From positions 1 to 47,712 of the forward strand of contig DAOPZJ010000016.1 of the NCBI GenBank assembly GCA_035353335.1: DNA of 47,712 nucleotides. Direction: 5' to 3'. This DNA is from Oscillospiraceae bacterium. GTDB taxonomy: Bacteria > Bacillota > Clostridia > Oscillospirales > JAKOTC01. Position 1 is the first letter of the stretch; each line of letters begins with the position of its first letter. The position numbers and the translations under genes are program-made. This document shows, piece by piece, positions 34,210 to 42,804 of the stretch. Under the pieces are notes generated by a model that was given only the letters and a program-made list of their open reading frames with translations, searched no databases and was not told where the DNA came from.

Positions 34210-36444
34210 TCAGGTGAGTCCCAGTTGTTCGGTCTTGATCGGCGTCCCTGCGCGCGGCAGAGAGAACACTTTGTAGACCTCCATATTCTTTGTCATACGT
34301 TGAATCATAACCGCTTTTTTCACTTTTCTGCCCGATTTCAGATTGATGACCGTCACGCCGATCGTGTCCCGGCTTGCCTTAGTTTCGAGAAGGTCCGAAT
34401 CAAAGACCAGACACCGTGCGTCGTTTGTGTAAACGGCGAAATTCTGCGGTTCATTCTCTTTCAGCTGCCAGAAGCCGACGGTTTTGCTCGTGCCGCTGTA
34501 ACCGCCTAGCAGTTTACGGCGGTTTTGTTTGGTGGCATAACTGCTTAAACTGACTTTGGCGGCCTTTCCGTTTTCAAAGAAGATCAATAAAGAACCGGTG
34601 TATTCGGTGACGCAGGTAAAGAATACGATGCCCTCGCCGTCTTCGAAACCGAGTTTTGCGGGCAGATAATCGCCCATCGTTGAGGATTTGCCGTCTTCAA
34701 ACTCATAAAGACGCGCCTTATAGGCGTTTTGACGGTCGCTGAGGACTAAAATCTCGCTGTTATTGGTCGTTTCAAAAGTCGAGATGATCGCGTCCCCGTC
34801 TTTCAGTTTATGTTCTCCCGCATTCTTTACTGCCATCGCGGTCAGTTTTTTCATGTAGCCCTCGCGGGTAAAATAAACGGTGACCGGATAATCGGGCATT
34901 TCTGGTTCGGCTGCATCTGCCGCGAAAGCTTCCTCCTGTTCGAGGATGGCGGTTTTACGCGGTGAACCGAATTTTTTGGCGATCTCTTCGAGCTCCCGGA
35001 TGATGATGCCGTATTGGCGCTGTCTGGATTTGAAATCGAGTTCCAGTTCGGCGATCTCGGCTTCCAGTTTCTCGATGTCGGCAAGACGTTTTAAAATGTA
35101 TTCGCGGTTGAGGTTGCGCAGTTTAATTTCTGCGACATATTCGGCCTGGATTTTATCGATGCCGAACTCCGCCATCAGGTTGGGGATGACCATTGCCTCT
35201 TCCTTGGTATTGCGCACCGTGGCAATGGCACGGTCGATGTCGAGCAATATCAATTCAAGCCCGCGCAGTAAGTGCAGAAGATCTTTGCGTTTTTTCAAAT
35301 CGAAGAAAATTCGGCGTTTGACGCACTCAACCCGGAATGCCGTCCATTCCGACAGGATTTCTTTAACGCCCATCACCATGGGTGTCGCGCCGATCAGAAT
35401 ATTAAAGTTGGCGGAAAAAGAATCTTCAAGCGTCGTCGATTTAAAGAGCTTTGCCATCAACGCATCGGGATCGGTACCGCGCTTTAGGTCAATTGCGATG
35501 CGCAGGCCGTTCAAATCGGTCTCGTCGCGGATATCGGAGATTTCTTTGATCTTCCCGGCTTTGACTAATTCGACGATTTTATCGATGATGGCCTCGACGG
35601 TCGTGGTCGGCGGAATCCGGGTGATTTCAATTCGGTTCTCTTTGTTATCCGCAATATAGACGGAGCGGACTTTGACAGTTCCGCGCCCGGTATTATAGAT
35701 TTCCTCCAGTGCCGCCCTGTCGTAGATCAACAACCCGCCGCCCGGAAAATCGGGGGCGATGAGCGTTTGAATAACGTCGTGTTCCGGATTTTTCAACAAT
35801 GCAACCGCAGTCTCACAGACCTCCTTGAGATTGAACGGGCAGATATTGCTTGCCATTCCGACCGCAATGCCGGTGTTTGAGTTGACCAAAACGCTCGGAA
35901 AACGAACCGGAAGCAGGGTCGGCTCAGTGGTGGTGGAATCGTAGTTATCGACAAATTCGACGGTGTCGCTGTCAATGTCAGTGAACAATTCTTTGCAGAC
36001 CTCGGTCAGTTTTACCTCGGTATATCGGGAAGCGGCATAGGCCATATCGCGTGAATAGGCCTTTCCGAAGTTGCCCTTTGACTCGACATACGGCACCAAC
36101 AGAGATTCGTTGCCGCGTGTCATGCGAACCATCGTCTCATAAATGGCGCCCTCTCCGTGCGGATTAAGGCGCATGGTCTGCCCGACGACGTTGGCTGATT
36201 TGGTCAGCGAACCGCCGAGAAGCCCCATCTTATACATTGTATATAGGAGTTTTCGGTGTGAGGGCTTGAAGCCGTCGATCTCGGGGATGGCTCGTGAGAC
36301 GATCACGCTCATCGCGTAAGGCAAATAATTGACTTCAAGCGTGTCGGTGATAATCTCATCGCGGACTTCTCCGCTGCCCGGAATATAAGCTGCTGCGGTT
36401 TTATGCTGCACCTGTTTTTCTTCTTTTTCCTTGCGTTTTTTCAA
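34210..36444 (-). CDS. parC: Type IIA topoisomerase subunit A (topoisomerase IV-like)
   Basis: 744 residues. The breakage-reunion domain starts YLPYAMSVIVSRAIPEIDGFKPSHRKLLY (core SVIVSRAIPEIDGFKPSHRK), and the catalytic tyrosine is Tyr141 in AASRYTEVKL. A coiled coil follows near residues 440-500 (LNREYILKRLADIEKLEAEI). The C-terminal domain lacks the QRRGGKG gyrase box, which fits topoisomerase IV over gyrase. KSANVVGQTMRLNPHGEGA differs from the usual form, so it is a divergent clostridial member. Its subunit B gene lies two genes upstream. The gene symbol reflects function by similarity. Confidence 0.88.
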   Translation of the reverse strand: MKKRKEKEEKQVQHKTAAAYIPGSGEVRDEIITDTLEVNYLPYAMSVIVSRAIPEIDGFKPSHRKLLYTMYKMGLLGGSLTKSANVVGQTMRLNPHGEGAIYETMVRMTRGNESLLVPYVESKGNFGKAYSRDMAYAASRYTEVKLTEVCKELFTDIDSDTVEFVDNYDSTTTEPTLLPVRFPSVLVNSNTGIAVGMASNICPFNLKEVCETAVALLKNPEHDVIQTLIAPDFPGGGLLIYDRAALEEIYNTGRGTVKVRSVYIADNKENRIEITRIPPTTTVEAIIDKIVELVKAGKIKEISDIRDETDLNGLRIAIDLKRGTDPDALMAKLFKSTTLEDSFSANFNILIGATPMVMGVKEILSEWTAFRVECVKRRIFFDLKKRKDLLHLLRGLELILLDIDRAIATVRNTKEEAMVIPNLMAEFGIDKIQAEYVAEIKLRNLNREYILKRLADIEKLEAEIAELELDFKSRQRQYGIIIRELEEIAKKFGSPRKTAILEQEEAFAADAAEPEMPDYPVTVYFTREGYMKKLTAMAVKNAGEHKLKDGDAIISTFETTNNSEILVLSDRQNAYKARLYEFEDGKSSTMGDYLPAKLGFEDGEGIVFFTCVTEYTGSLLIFFENGKAAKVSLSSYATKQNRRKLLGGYSGTSKTVGFWQLKENEPQNFAVYTNDARCLVFDSDLLETKASRDTIGVTVINLKSGRKVKKAVMIQRMTKNMEVYKVFSLPRAGTPIKTEQLGLT

Positions 36445-36458
36445 GGTTTAGCTCCTTT

Positions 36459-37730
36459 TCAAGGATTTTTTTCGTCCTTCGTCTCCGCTTTTTGGGCCCG
36501 CTTGAGCAGCAGCGTGTTGGCTTTTCGCTCGTCTGCGTCTGTCACGGTGAACTCGAAGCCGTCGCCTTCGTAATGATCGCCCGTCTCGGGGATCTTATTG
36601 AGCTTGTCGGCTATCCAACCGTTGACCGTGGCGAATTCCTCCGCTTCATCCCGTGAGATATCGATCAGCGTCGTCAGTTCCTCGAGATCGGCGCTGCCGT
36701 TAATCCGGTATTCTTCTTCACCCACCAGCGAAATATCGGTTTCTTCTTCGGTATCGTCGTGCTCGTCGTAGATCTCTCCGACCAATTCCTCTAGGATATC
36801 TTCCATCGTCACAATGCCGAGCGTGCCGCCGTATTCGTCGGTGACCACGGCCAAATGGGTTTTGGAAGTCTGAAGCAGTTTCAACAGCGTCGAGATAGAC
36901 ATGACTTCGGGTACGAAGCTGATCGGTTTGATCAATTCCTCGATCGGTCTGCAGCCGGTGTGTAAATTCGCGAAAAAGTCTTTTTGCGTGATGACACCGA
37001 GGATATTGTCGATGCTCTTCCGATAGACGGGAAGGCGCGAAAAACCGCTCTCAAAAAACACTTTTTCGATCTCTTCGGGGCTGTCCTCGATATCGGCGGC
37101 TTCAACCGCAACACGCGGCGTCAGAATGTCGGAGGCCTTCCGGTCATTGAACCGGATGGCGCTTCGGATGAGTTCACCCTCATCTTCATCGAGCGTTCCC
37201 ACCTGCCGGCCCTCTTCAATAATGGTTAAAAGCTCGGCTTCGGTAATTGCCGATTCATCATGTCCACGACGATTCAAGAATTTTTGCCACTGGGAAAATA
37301 AAAATGAGAACGGTGTGAGAATGATCATCAGCGCTTGCATTGAACGCGCACAAGACATCGCATAACGCTCCGGAGCCCGCTTCGCAATGGTTTTCGGGGT
37401 GATTTCCCCAAACAGCAAAACGAGAATCGTCATTGACACGGTAGAGACGGTTGCTCCGATATCTCCGAAAAATTTAATGCATAAAACTGTTGCGATCGTT
37501 GTAGACGCGATATTGACCAGATTGTTCGCGATCAGCACCGTGGTAAGAAACTTATCGTATTGCCCGAGCATCTTCAATACCCGTTCGGCCTTCTTTTCGC
37601 CGTTGGCGGCAAGGCTTTTCAGCCGTATTCTGCCGGCAGTGGAAAACGACATTTCCGCAGCGGACGAATAAGCGGAGAACAGAATTAAAACAAACAGCGT
37701 GAGCAATAACGGTAAGTCTTCGGTACCCAT
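36459..37730 (-). CDS. CNNM/CorC (hemolysin C-like) membrane protein
   Basis: About 423 residues. The DUF21/CNNM part has four hydrophobic segments in the first 150 residues, including LFGEITPKTIAKRAPERYA. Two CBS repeats follow (ILTPRVAVEAADI to GFSRLPVYRKSIDNILGVITQKDF, then the part ending AVVTDEYGGTLGIVTMEDILEELVG), and a CorC/HlyC domain ends the chain. These proteins move or control Mg and other cations. ATG 37730 is favoured over GTG 37736. It sits between the two topoisomerase genes. Confidence 0.92.
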   Translation of the reverse strand: MGTEDLPLLLTLFVLILFSAYSSAAEMSFSTAGRIRLKSLAANGEKKAERVLKMLGQYDKFLTTVLIANNLVNIASTTIATVLCIKFFGDIGATVSTVSMTILVLLFGEITPKTIAKRAPERYAMSCARSMQALMIILTPFSFLFSQWQKFLNRRGHDESAITEAELLTIIEEGRQVGTLDEDEGELIRSAIRFNDRKASDILTPRVAVEAADIEDSPEEIEKVFFESGFSRLPVYRKSIDNILGVITQKDFFANLHTGCRPIEELIKPISFVPEVMSISTLLKLLQTSKTHLAVVTDEYGGTLGIVTMEDILEELVGEIYDEHDDTEEETDISLVGEEEYRINGSADLEELTTLIDISRDEAEEFATVNGWIADKLNKIPETGDHYEGDGFEFTVTDADERKANTLLLKRAQKAETKDEKNP

Positions 37731-37771
37731 ATACACCCTTTTCCTTAATAACCGAAAATAACTGCGGTTAT

Positions 37772-39751
37772 TTATGAAATATCGGCCAACTCGATATACT
37801 GTGCGCCTTTTTGAGCGATGATTTCTTTTCGCCCGGCGAGATTGTCCCCGAGCAGCACGTCAAATGCCTCCACCGTCGCCTCGAAATCGGTCGGGGTGAC
37901 GCGGATCAAGCGTCGCGTTTCGGGGTTCATTGTGGTCTCCCACATCATCTCGGGCTCGTTTTCGCCGAGTCCTTTGGAGCGCTGGATCGTGAATTTTTTG
38001 CCCTCAAGATTAGGCAAAATCTCAGCCTTTTCTTTCTCGGTATAGGCGAAGTAACTCATGTTTCCGCAGGTGATCTCATATAACGGTGACTCGGCGATAT
38101 AGATAAATCCCTTATCGATTAATTGGGGCATCAACCGGAAAAACAAAGTCATGATCTGCGTTCGGATATGAAAACCGTCGACGTCGGCATCGGTGCAGAT
38201 GATGATCTTATTCCAGCGCAGCCGGTCGATATCAAAGGTTTCTATGCCTTTCGCGGCTTTGGTGTGCAGTTGAACACCGCAGCCGAGTACTTTTATGATA
38301 TCGAGAATGATCTCATTGTTGAATATCTTGTCGTAATCCGCCTTCATGCAGTTTAACGGCTTGCCGCGTACCGGCATGATGGCTTGGAAATCAGCGTCCC
38401 GCGACAGTTTGCACGAACCGAGCGCCGAATCGCCCTCAACGATATAGAGCTCGCGCCGGTCGAGGTCTTTTGTACGGCAGTCGACGAATTTTTGCACCCG
38501 GTTGCCGATATCCAACGCTCCGCCGATTTTCTTTTTCAGGTTGATGCGGGTCTTTTCGGCGTTCTCACGGCTGCGCTTGTTGACTAACAACTGGTCGGCG
38601 ATCTTCGCGGCGTCGTCGGGATTTTCCAAAAACCAGACCTCGATGTTGTGCTTTAAAAAATCGGTCATAGCGTCCTGAATGAATTTGTTGTTGATCGACT
38701 TTTTCGTCTGGTTTTCGTAGCTGGTTTGGGTTGAGAATGAACTTGTCACGATCGCAAGGCATTCCTCGATATCGCCGAATGTGAGCTTTTCCTCGCCCTT
38801 TGTATAGCGGTTTTTATTTTTCAGATAACTGTCAAACATGGCCACAAAAGCCAATTTCACCGCCTTTTCGGGCGCGCCGCCGTGTTCGAGCGGGCTGGAG
38901 TTATGAAAATATTCGATGATGCGGTTTGTGTTGGAATAAGTCACCGCAACATTGAACTTGACTTTATACTCGGGTTTGTCCTCGCGGTCGCGGCCGGTAC
39001 GTTCGGCCTGCCAGAATTTGATCGGCACGATTGCCGTTTCTCCCGTGATCTCCCTGAGGTAGTCAACGATGCCGTCTTTGAAGCAGAACTCGTGCTTTTC
39101 GGTACCCGCGTCGTCCTCCCAATTCAAAAAAATCCGCAGACCCGCGTTGACAACCGCTTGTTTGTTGCAGAGCTGTATAAAGTAATCTTTGCCGATGGCG
39201 ATGTCGGTGAATACCTCATCGTCGGGCAGCCATCGGATTCTCGAGCCGGTGTGGTTATATTCGCATTTTTTACGCTTGAGCCCGCCGACGTTTTCGCCGC
39301 GCTCGAAGTGCAGCGTATATTCATATTCATCGCGGTGGATGATAACATCCATCCACCGGGAGGCATACTGAGTCGCGGCAAGTCCCAGGCCGTTCAGACC
39401 GAGAGCGAACCCGTATCTTCCGCCGTCTTCGTTTTGATATTTGCCGCCCGCATAGAGTTCGCAGAACAGAAGTTCCCAATTGTAACGTTCTTCTTTTTTA
39501 TTGAATTCGACCGGTATTCCGCCCGCAAAGTCCTCGATCTCAATCGAGCCGTCGGAATGCCGGGTGACATAAATCTTGCTGCCCCTGCCCTCTCTGGCCT
39601 CGTCGATCGAATTCGAAAGGATCTCGAATACCGCGTGTTCGCAGCCCTCGATTCCATCCGAACCGAAAATGACGCCCGGGCGTTTACGGACTCTGTCCGC
39701 GCCTTTTAACGAAGAAATGTTTTCGGTTGAATTCTTCTCTGTCTTCGGCAT
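37772..39751 (-). CDS. parE: Type IIA topoisomerase subunit B (topoisomerase IV-like, divergent)
   Basis: About 659 residues from ATG 39751, which has GGAGGG 5 bases ahead; the frame opens at 39781. GHKL part: EILSNSIDEAREG, DFAGGIP and GLNGLGLAATQ. TOPRIM part: YIVEGDSALGSCKLSRD and TDADVDGFHIRTQIM. Usual forms are DNGRGIP and EGDSAGGSAKQGRD, so several Gly-loop positions are changed, yet the catalytic Glu and DxD are kept. It makes the ATPase half of an enzyme that decatenates DNA with the subunit A downstream. Confidence 0.88.
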   Translation of the reverse strand: MPKTEKNSTENISSLKGADRVRKRPGVIFGSDGIEGCEHAVFEILSNSIDEAREGRGSKIYVTRHSDGSIEIEDFAGGIPVEFNKKEERYNWELLFCELYAGGKYQNEDGGRYGFALGLNGLGLAATQYASRWMDVIIHRDEYEYTLHFERGENVGGLKRKKCEYNHTGSRIRWLPDDEVFTDIAIGKDYFIQLCNKQAVVNAGLRIFLNWEDDAGTEKHEFCFKDGIVDYLREITGETAIVPIKFWQAERTGRDREDKPEYKVKFNVAVTYSNTNRIIEYFHNSSPLEHGGAPEKAVKLAFVAMFDSYLKNKNRYTKGEEKLTFGDIEECLAIVTSSFSTQTSYENQTKKSINNKFIQDAMTDFLKHNIEVWFLENPDDAAKIADQLLVNKRSRENAEKTRINLKKKIGGALDIGNRVQKFVDCRTKDLDRRELYIVEGDSALGSCKLSRDADFQAIMPVRGKPLNCMKADYDKIFNNEIILDIIKVLGCGVQLHTKAAKGIETFDIDRLRWNKIIICTDADVDGFHIRTQIMTLFFRLMPQLIDKGFIYIAESPLYEITCGNMSYFAYTEKEKAEILPNLEGKKFTIQRSKGLGENEPEMMWETTMNPETRRLIRVTPTDFEATVEAFDVLLGDNLAGRKEIIAQKGAQYIELADIS

Positions 39752-39886
39752 CTGAGCCCTCCGCTCGTCTTTATCTATCAACGATATCTGAATATTGATG
39801 TATTTTTATTTTTGAATGCTACAAACCGAATCGGGCTTATTTTTCAACTGCCCCGTGATCCCTGAAGTCAACAAAAAACGTTTCTC

Positions 39887-41242
39887 TTAATAATCGCTTA
39901 AATAGATGATTTTCCCGGACAGATCCACTCCTGCGACCATGTATTTCATCGAACTTTTCGCAGGCAGAGCCCCGATTACTTCCGCGGCGGGAATATCAGC
40001 ATTAAATATGATTCTGTAAAGGATCATGCGGCTGTATCCGCTTTCGGTGTGATAAGCCTTTAATAACAGATTCCCGTCGGGATATAAAAACAGTTCATAC
40101 GTGTTATTTTCCGTCGTACCGGTAATCGGAATATAGCGGTTTTCTGCCGGCTGCGTCAAAATGGTGCTCTTCAACGAATATTTCCCCTGCGTACTGGGTG
40201 TATAGAGGTTGACGCTCATGCTTGTCCACCACGCGGAATAGGGATCCATCGTTATGCCGTATATCCAACCGCCCCGTATGATGCCGGTACGCAGCGTCTG
40301 CGGAAGAGAAACAGTGCTGCCGGAAGAAGTGTTGACCACGATCCAGCATGTGCTCGGTTCTTCCGAATCCGGTGTAAACAAGGCTGAATATAACGCGGCA
40401 TTTCCGGAAGAATCGATTTGTATCGCTTGAATCAGCGGCGCGCCGGAACTGATGTCCACCGGAGAATACAGCCCGTCTTTGGCATAAAAAGTTTTTGCGG
40501 TGCGGCCCAGATTATCGATGACGGCGATCATGAGTTTGGTCTTGTACAGGTCGGACAGCTCGCCCGCCCCGGGAATCTTTTCGGCGATCGAAGCGATATA
40601 TTGATCGGTATTTCGGTCATAAGTCATTCCGGTAATGATGTATTTTCCGTCGGGATCGTTTGCCACAAGCGATGTGATCTCAAAGTATTTATCGACAGAA
40701 GAGAAATCAACCGCTGAGAAAAACATAATCTGCCTGTTAGCGGTAAAGAGCAAATCGTTTCCCGCCCAACAAACGGTATCAAGCGCGAACATCGGCGTGG
40801 ACGAAATCGTTTTTACCCCTGTCGCCATATCAAGAATCACGCCGAAACAGTGGTCGCTGCCGCCCGCGTCGGTACCTGCCTTTTTATAGAGAAACAATTT
40901 CGTACTATCGGGTGAAAGCGGTCCGGCTACATATTTTTCTCCGGCAGGAAATTCAGCTGAAGTGACGGTGGCGCCTGCCGAATCGGTGGCATAGACACGC
41001 TGGATGTTGGTGCTCTCGTTATATTGAACAAAAAATTCGCCCAAAGCCTCCATGGACGCCGCCTGAACCGTCGGGTCCACCGAAGCGAACGCATAGCTCG
41101 TTTGATCAATCGTTCTTGAAGTATCGGAAATCGGAACATATTCTTCGCCGGAGTCGATGACCCGGCCGCAAGCCGCCGTCAAGACGAGAACCGTCAGCAG
41201 GGACGCACAACCGTACTTTACCCAATCCCTTCTGCACTTCAT
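39887..41242 (-). CDS. Large lipoprotein, possible beta-propeller
   Basis: About 451 residues from ATG 41242, which has GGGAGG 8 bases upstream; the frame opens at 41302. A signal peptide ends in the lipobox LTAAC. The mature part has repeated strand-rich blocks of 50-60 residues, for example GPLSPDSTKLFLYKKAG, FALDTVCWAGNDLLFTAN and YELFLYPDGNLLLKAY, which look like TolB or WD-type propeller blades. No enzyme motif is visible. It converges on no obvious partner; rpe is divergent from it. The function is unknown. Confidence 0.7.
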   Translation of the reverse strand: MKCRRDWVKYGCASLLTVLVLTAACGRVIDSGEEYVPISDTSRTIDQTSYAFASVDPTVQAASMEALGEFFVQYNESTNIQRVYATDSAGATVTSAEFPAGEKYVAGPLSPDSTKLFLYKKAGTDAGGSDHCFGVILDMATGVKTISSTPMFALDTVCWAGNDLLFTANRQIMFFSAVDFSSVDKYFEITSLVANDPDGKYIITGMTYDRNTDQYIASIAEKIPGAGELSDLYKTKLMIAVIDNLGRTAKTFYAKDGLYSPVDISSGAPLIQAIQIDSSGNAALYSALFTPDSEEPSTCWIVVNTSSGSTVSLPQTLRTGIIRGGWIYGITMDPYSAWWTSMSVNLYTPSTQGKYSLKSTILTQPAENRYIPITGTTENNTYELFLYPDGNLLLKAYHTESGYSRMILYRIIFNADIPAAEVIGALPAKSSMKYMVAGVDLSGKIIYLSDY

Positions 41243-41398
41243 GGAGTAACCTCCCAAAAAACGTTTAGGCATATCAATGCCTTTGTTATCAATGGCACTC
41301 AAAACGCCGGTTTCATAATATCATAATACCCAAAAAAATTCAAGCGTCTGCGTCCCGCCTCGACTCCGCGTGAAACAGAATTGTCAAATGTTGTTCGT

Positions 41399-41427
41399 TT
41401 GCAATCCCATTATGTTTATGTTATAAT
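41399..41427 (+). promoter_or_regulatory. Sigma-A-type promoter of rpe
   Basis: TTGCAA at 41399-41404, a 17-base spacer and TATAAT at 41422-41427. It gives a leader of about 75 bases. Confidence 0.88.
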
Positions 41428-41506
41428 AGGAACAATTTTGGGCAGGATTTCCGGTCGGAATATCCGCCGGACGCTTCCCCAAAAACATATTCGGAGCGAA
41501 AACTTC

Positions 41507-42160
41507 ATGAGAAAAATCAAAATCGCGCCTTCAATTCTCTCCGCCGATTTTTCCGCGCTCGAAGCCGACTGCAACTCGGTACTCGAAAGCGGTGCGGATC
41601 TGCTCCATGTGGACGTCATGGACGGCCACTTTGTTCCGAACATCAGTTTTGCGTTTCCGGTCATCGCCTCGATGCGCAGACGAAGCGATGCTTTTTTCGA
41701 TGTCCACATCATGATCAGCGAGCCGCAGAAATATATCGGCAGATTCGCCGAAGCCGGAGCCGACGGAATTACGTTTCACCTCGAAGCCGACGGCAACCCG
41801 TTTATCACCGCAGATATGATCCGCAAAACCGGAAAGACCGTCGGTGTCTCCGTCAAGCCGGGAACGCCCGCAGAATCGGTTTATCCGCTGCTTCCGGTTG
41901 TCGACCTTGTGCTTGTCATGACCGTTGAGCCCGGATTCGGCGGGCAGAGTTTTATGGAAGAGATGCTTCCGAAGATCGGGGCGATCCGGAAAGAAGCCGA
42001 CCGAATCGGCAAAAAAGACCTCATTGTTGAAGTGGACGGCGGAATCGACGATAAAACGGCTCCGCTCGTCATTCAGGCCGGAGCTGATCAACTCGTCGCC
42101 GGATCATTTGTTTTTCAGGCGAAAGACCGAAAAAAAGCGATCTCTTCTCTCAGATCGTAA
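41507..42160 (+). CDS. rpe: Ribulose-phosphate 3-epimerase
   Basis: 217 residues, the normal size. Start PSILSADFSALEAD; metal and catalytic motifs HVDVMDGHFVPNISF (His and Asp), DVHIMI (His), VMTVEPGFGGQSF and VEVDGGID (catalytic Asp). It interconverts ribulose-5-phosphate and xylulose-5-phosphate in the pentose phosphate pathway. GGAG lies 10 bases before ATG 41507; the longer frame to 41381 overlaps the promoter and is rejected. Usually linked to rsgA or the PASTA kinase, but alone here. Confidence 0.96.
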   Translation: MRKIKIAPSILSADFSALEADCNSVLESGADLLHVDVMDGHFVPNISFAFPVIASMRRRSDAFFDVHIMISEPQKYIGRFAEAGADGITFHLEADGNPFITADMIRKTGKTVGVSVKPGTPAESVYPLLPVVDLVLVMTVEPGFGGQSFMEEMLPKIGAIRKEADRIGKKDLIVEVDGGIDDKTAPLVIQAGADQLVAGSFVFQAKDRKKAISSLRS

Positions 42161-42207
42161 CGGCCGAAAGAAAAGATCGTTTTTAAGTACAGCGGTACCT
42201 TGTGATT

Positions 42208-42738
42208 TTATCGCTGCGGCCTCAGCAGTTTGCCGAATACGTCCCCGTCCGCAATCAACAGGAAATCGGAAAAACAAATGCTCTCATCGAGGTCTTTACG
42301 CAGCACGGCGAATTCGGACACGGTATCCGTAACATTTTCTTTTTGTTCCTCCATCGTCAGGAAAAACCGATTTTCGCTCTCGAATAATTTCATGCCTTCC
42401 GCTGCCGGGTTTAACTCCTCCCCGCACCGCTCGGCAAGTTCGTACAGGTCCGACAACCGTCCGAATTCATAGACCACGCGTTTGGGCTTTGAGGTGCGAA
42501 TCAGGATCCTGCAGCCGTTTTTACGTCGGTAAGCGTTTACGAAATATTTGTCGGCTCCCGGAAAATCGAATCTCCGCTTGCAGCCGCAAATCAAATCCGC
42601 GACCAGACGGCGGGTCGGCTCATTCGAATAATCGAGCGACGGAAAATCCAATCCGTAAGCGGCAAGTTCCTCGGCACTCATCATAATGATAAAATTGTTT
42701 TCGGTTGTTGAAGTGATCTTCATTTCTGATATTCGCAT
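42208..42738 (-). CDS. mecA: MecA-type adaptor protein
   Basis: 176 residues. The N-terminal half resembles the MecA substrate-binding domain (MKITSTTENNFIIMMSAEEL, AAYGLDFPSLDY) and the C-terminal half has the ClpC-binding-type ending (VYEFGRLSDLYELAERC). MecA feeds proteins such as ComK to ClpCP. In Clostridia its targets are not well known. An in-frame ATG at 42723 is also possible. It is transcribed away from the Rnf-like operon, 66 bases apart, and the two promoters would overlap. Confidence 0.82.
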   Translation of the reverse strand: MRISEMKITSTTENNFIIMMSAEELAAYGLDFPSLDYSNEPTRRLVADLICGCKRRFDFPGADKYFVNAYRRKNGCRILIRTSKPKRVVYEFGRLSDLYELAERCGEELNPAAEGMKLFESENRFFLTMEEQKENVTDTVSEFAVLRKDLDESICFSDFLLIADGDVFGKLLRPQR

Positions 42739-42755
42739 CCTTTCAAGGATATAGT
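42727..42755 (+). promoter_or_regulatory. Sigma-E-like promoter candidate of the Rnf-like operon
   Basis: TGATATT (42727-42733), a 14-base spacer and GATATAGT (42748-42755), against KMATATT and CATACAMT (6/7 and 5/8). No better sigma-A promoter was found in the 66-bp gap. The -10 shares ATATAGTT with the one proposed for sigK. Speculative. Confidence 0.3.
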
Positions 42756-42804
42756 TCGATTTTACCCTTGCACAGTCCGACTTTCAAGAGGTGGTTTTTG
42801 GCAT

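Noticed and set aside
38882..39709. 275-codon plus-strand frame opposite the topoisomerase subunit B gene
   Set aside because: Antisense to GHKL motifs that are clearly coding; no upstream signals.
42161..42235. Terminator between rpe and mecA
   Set aside because: Only a 5-bp inner stem and distant GGCCG/CGGCC repeats, no T run, and it runs into the mecA coding end.
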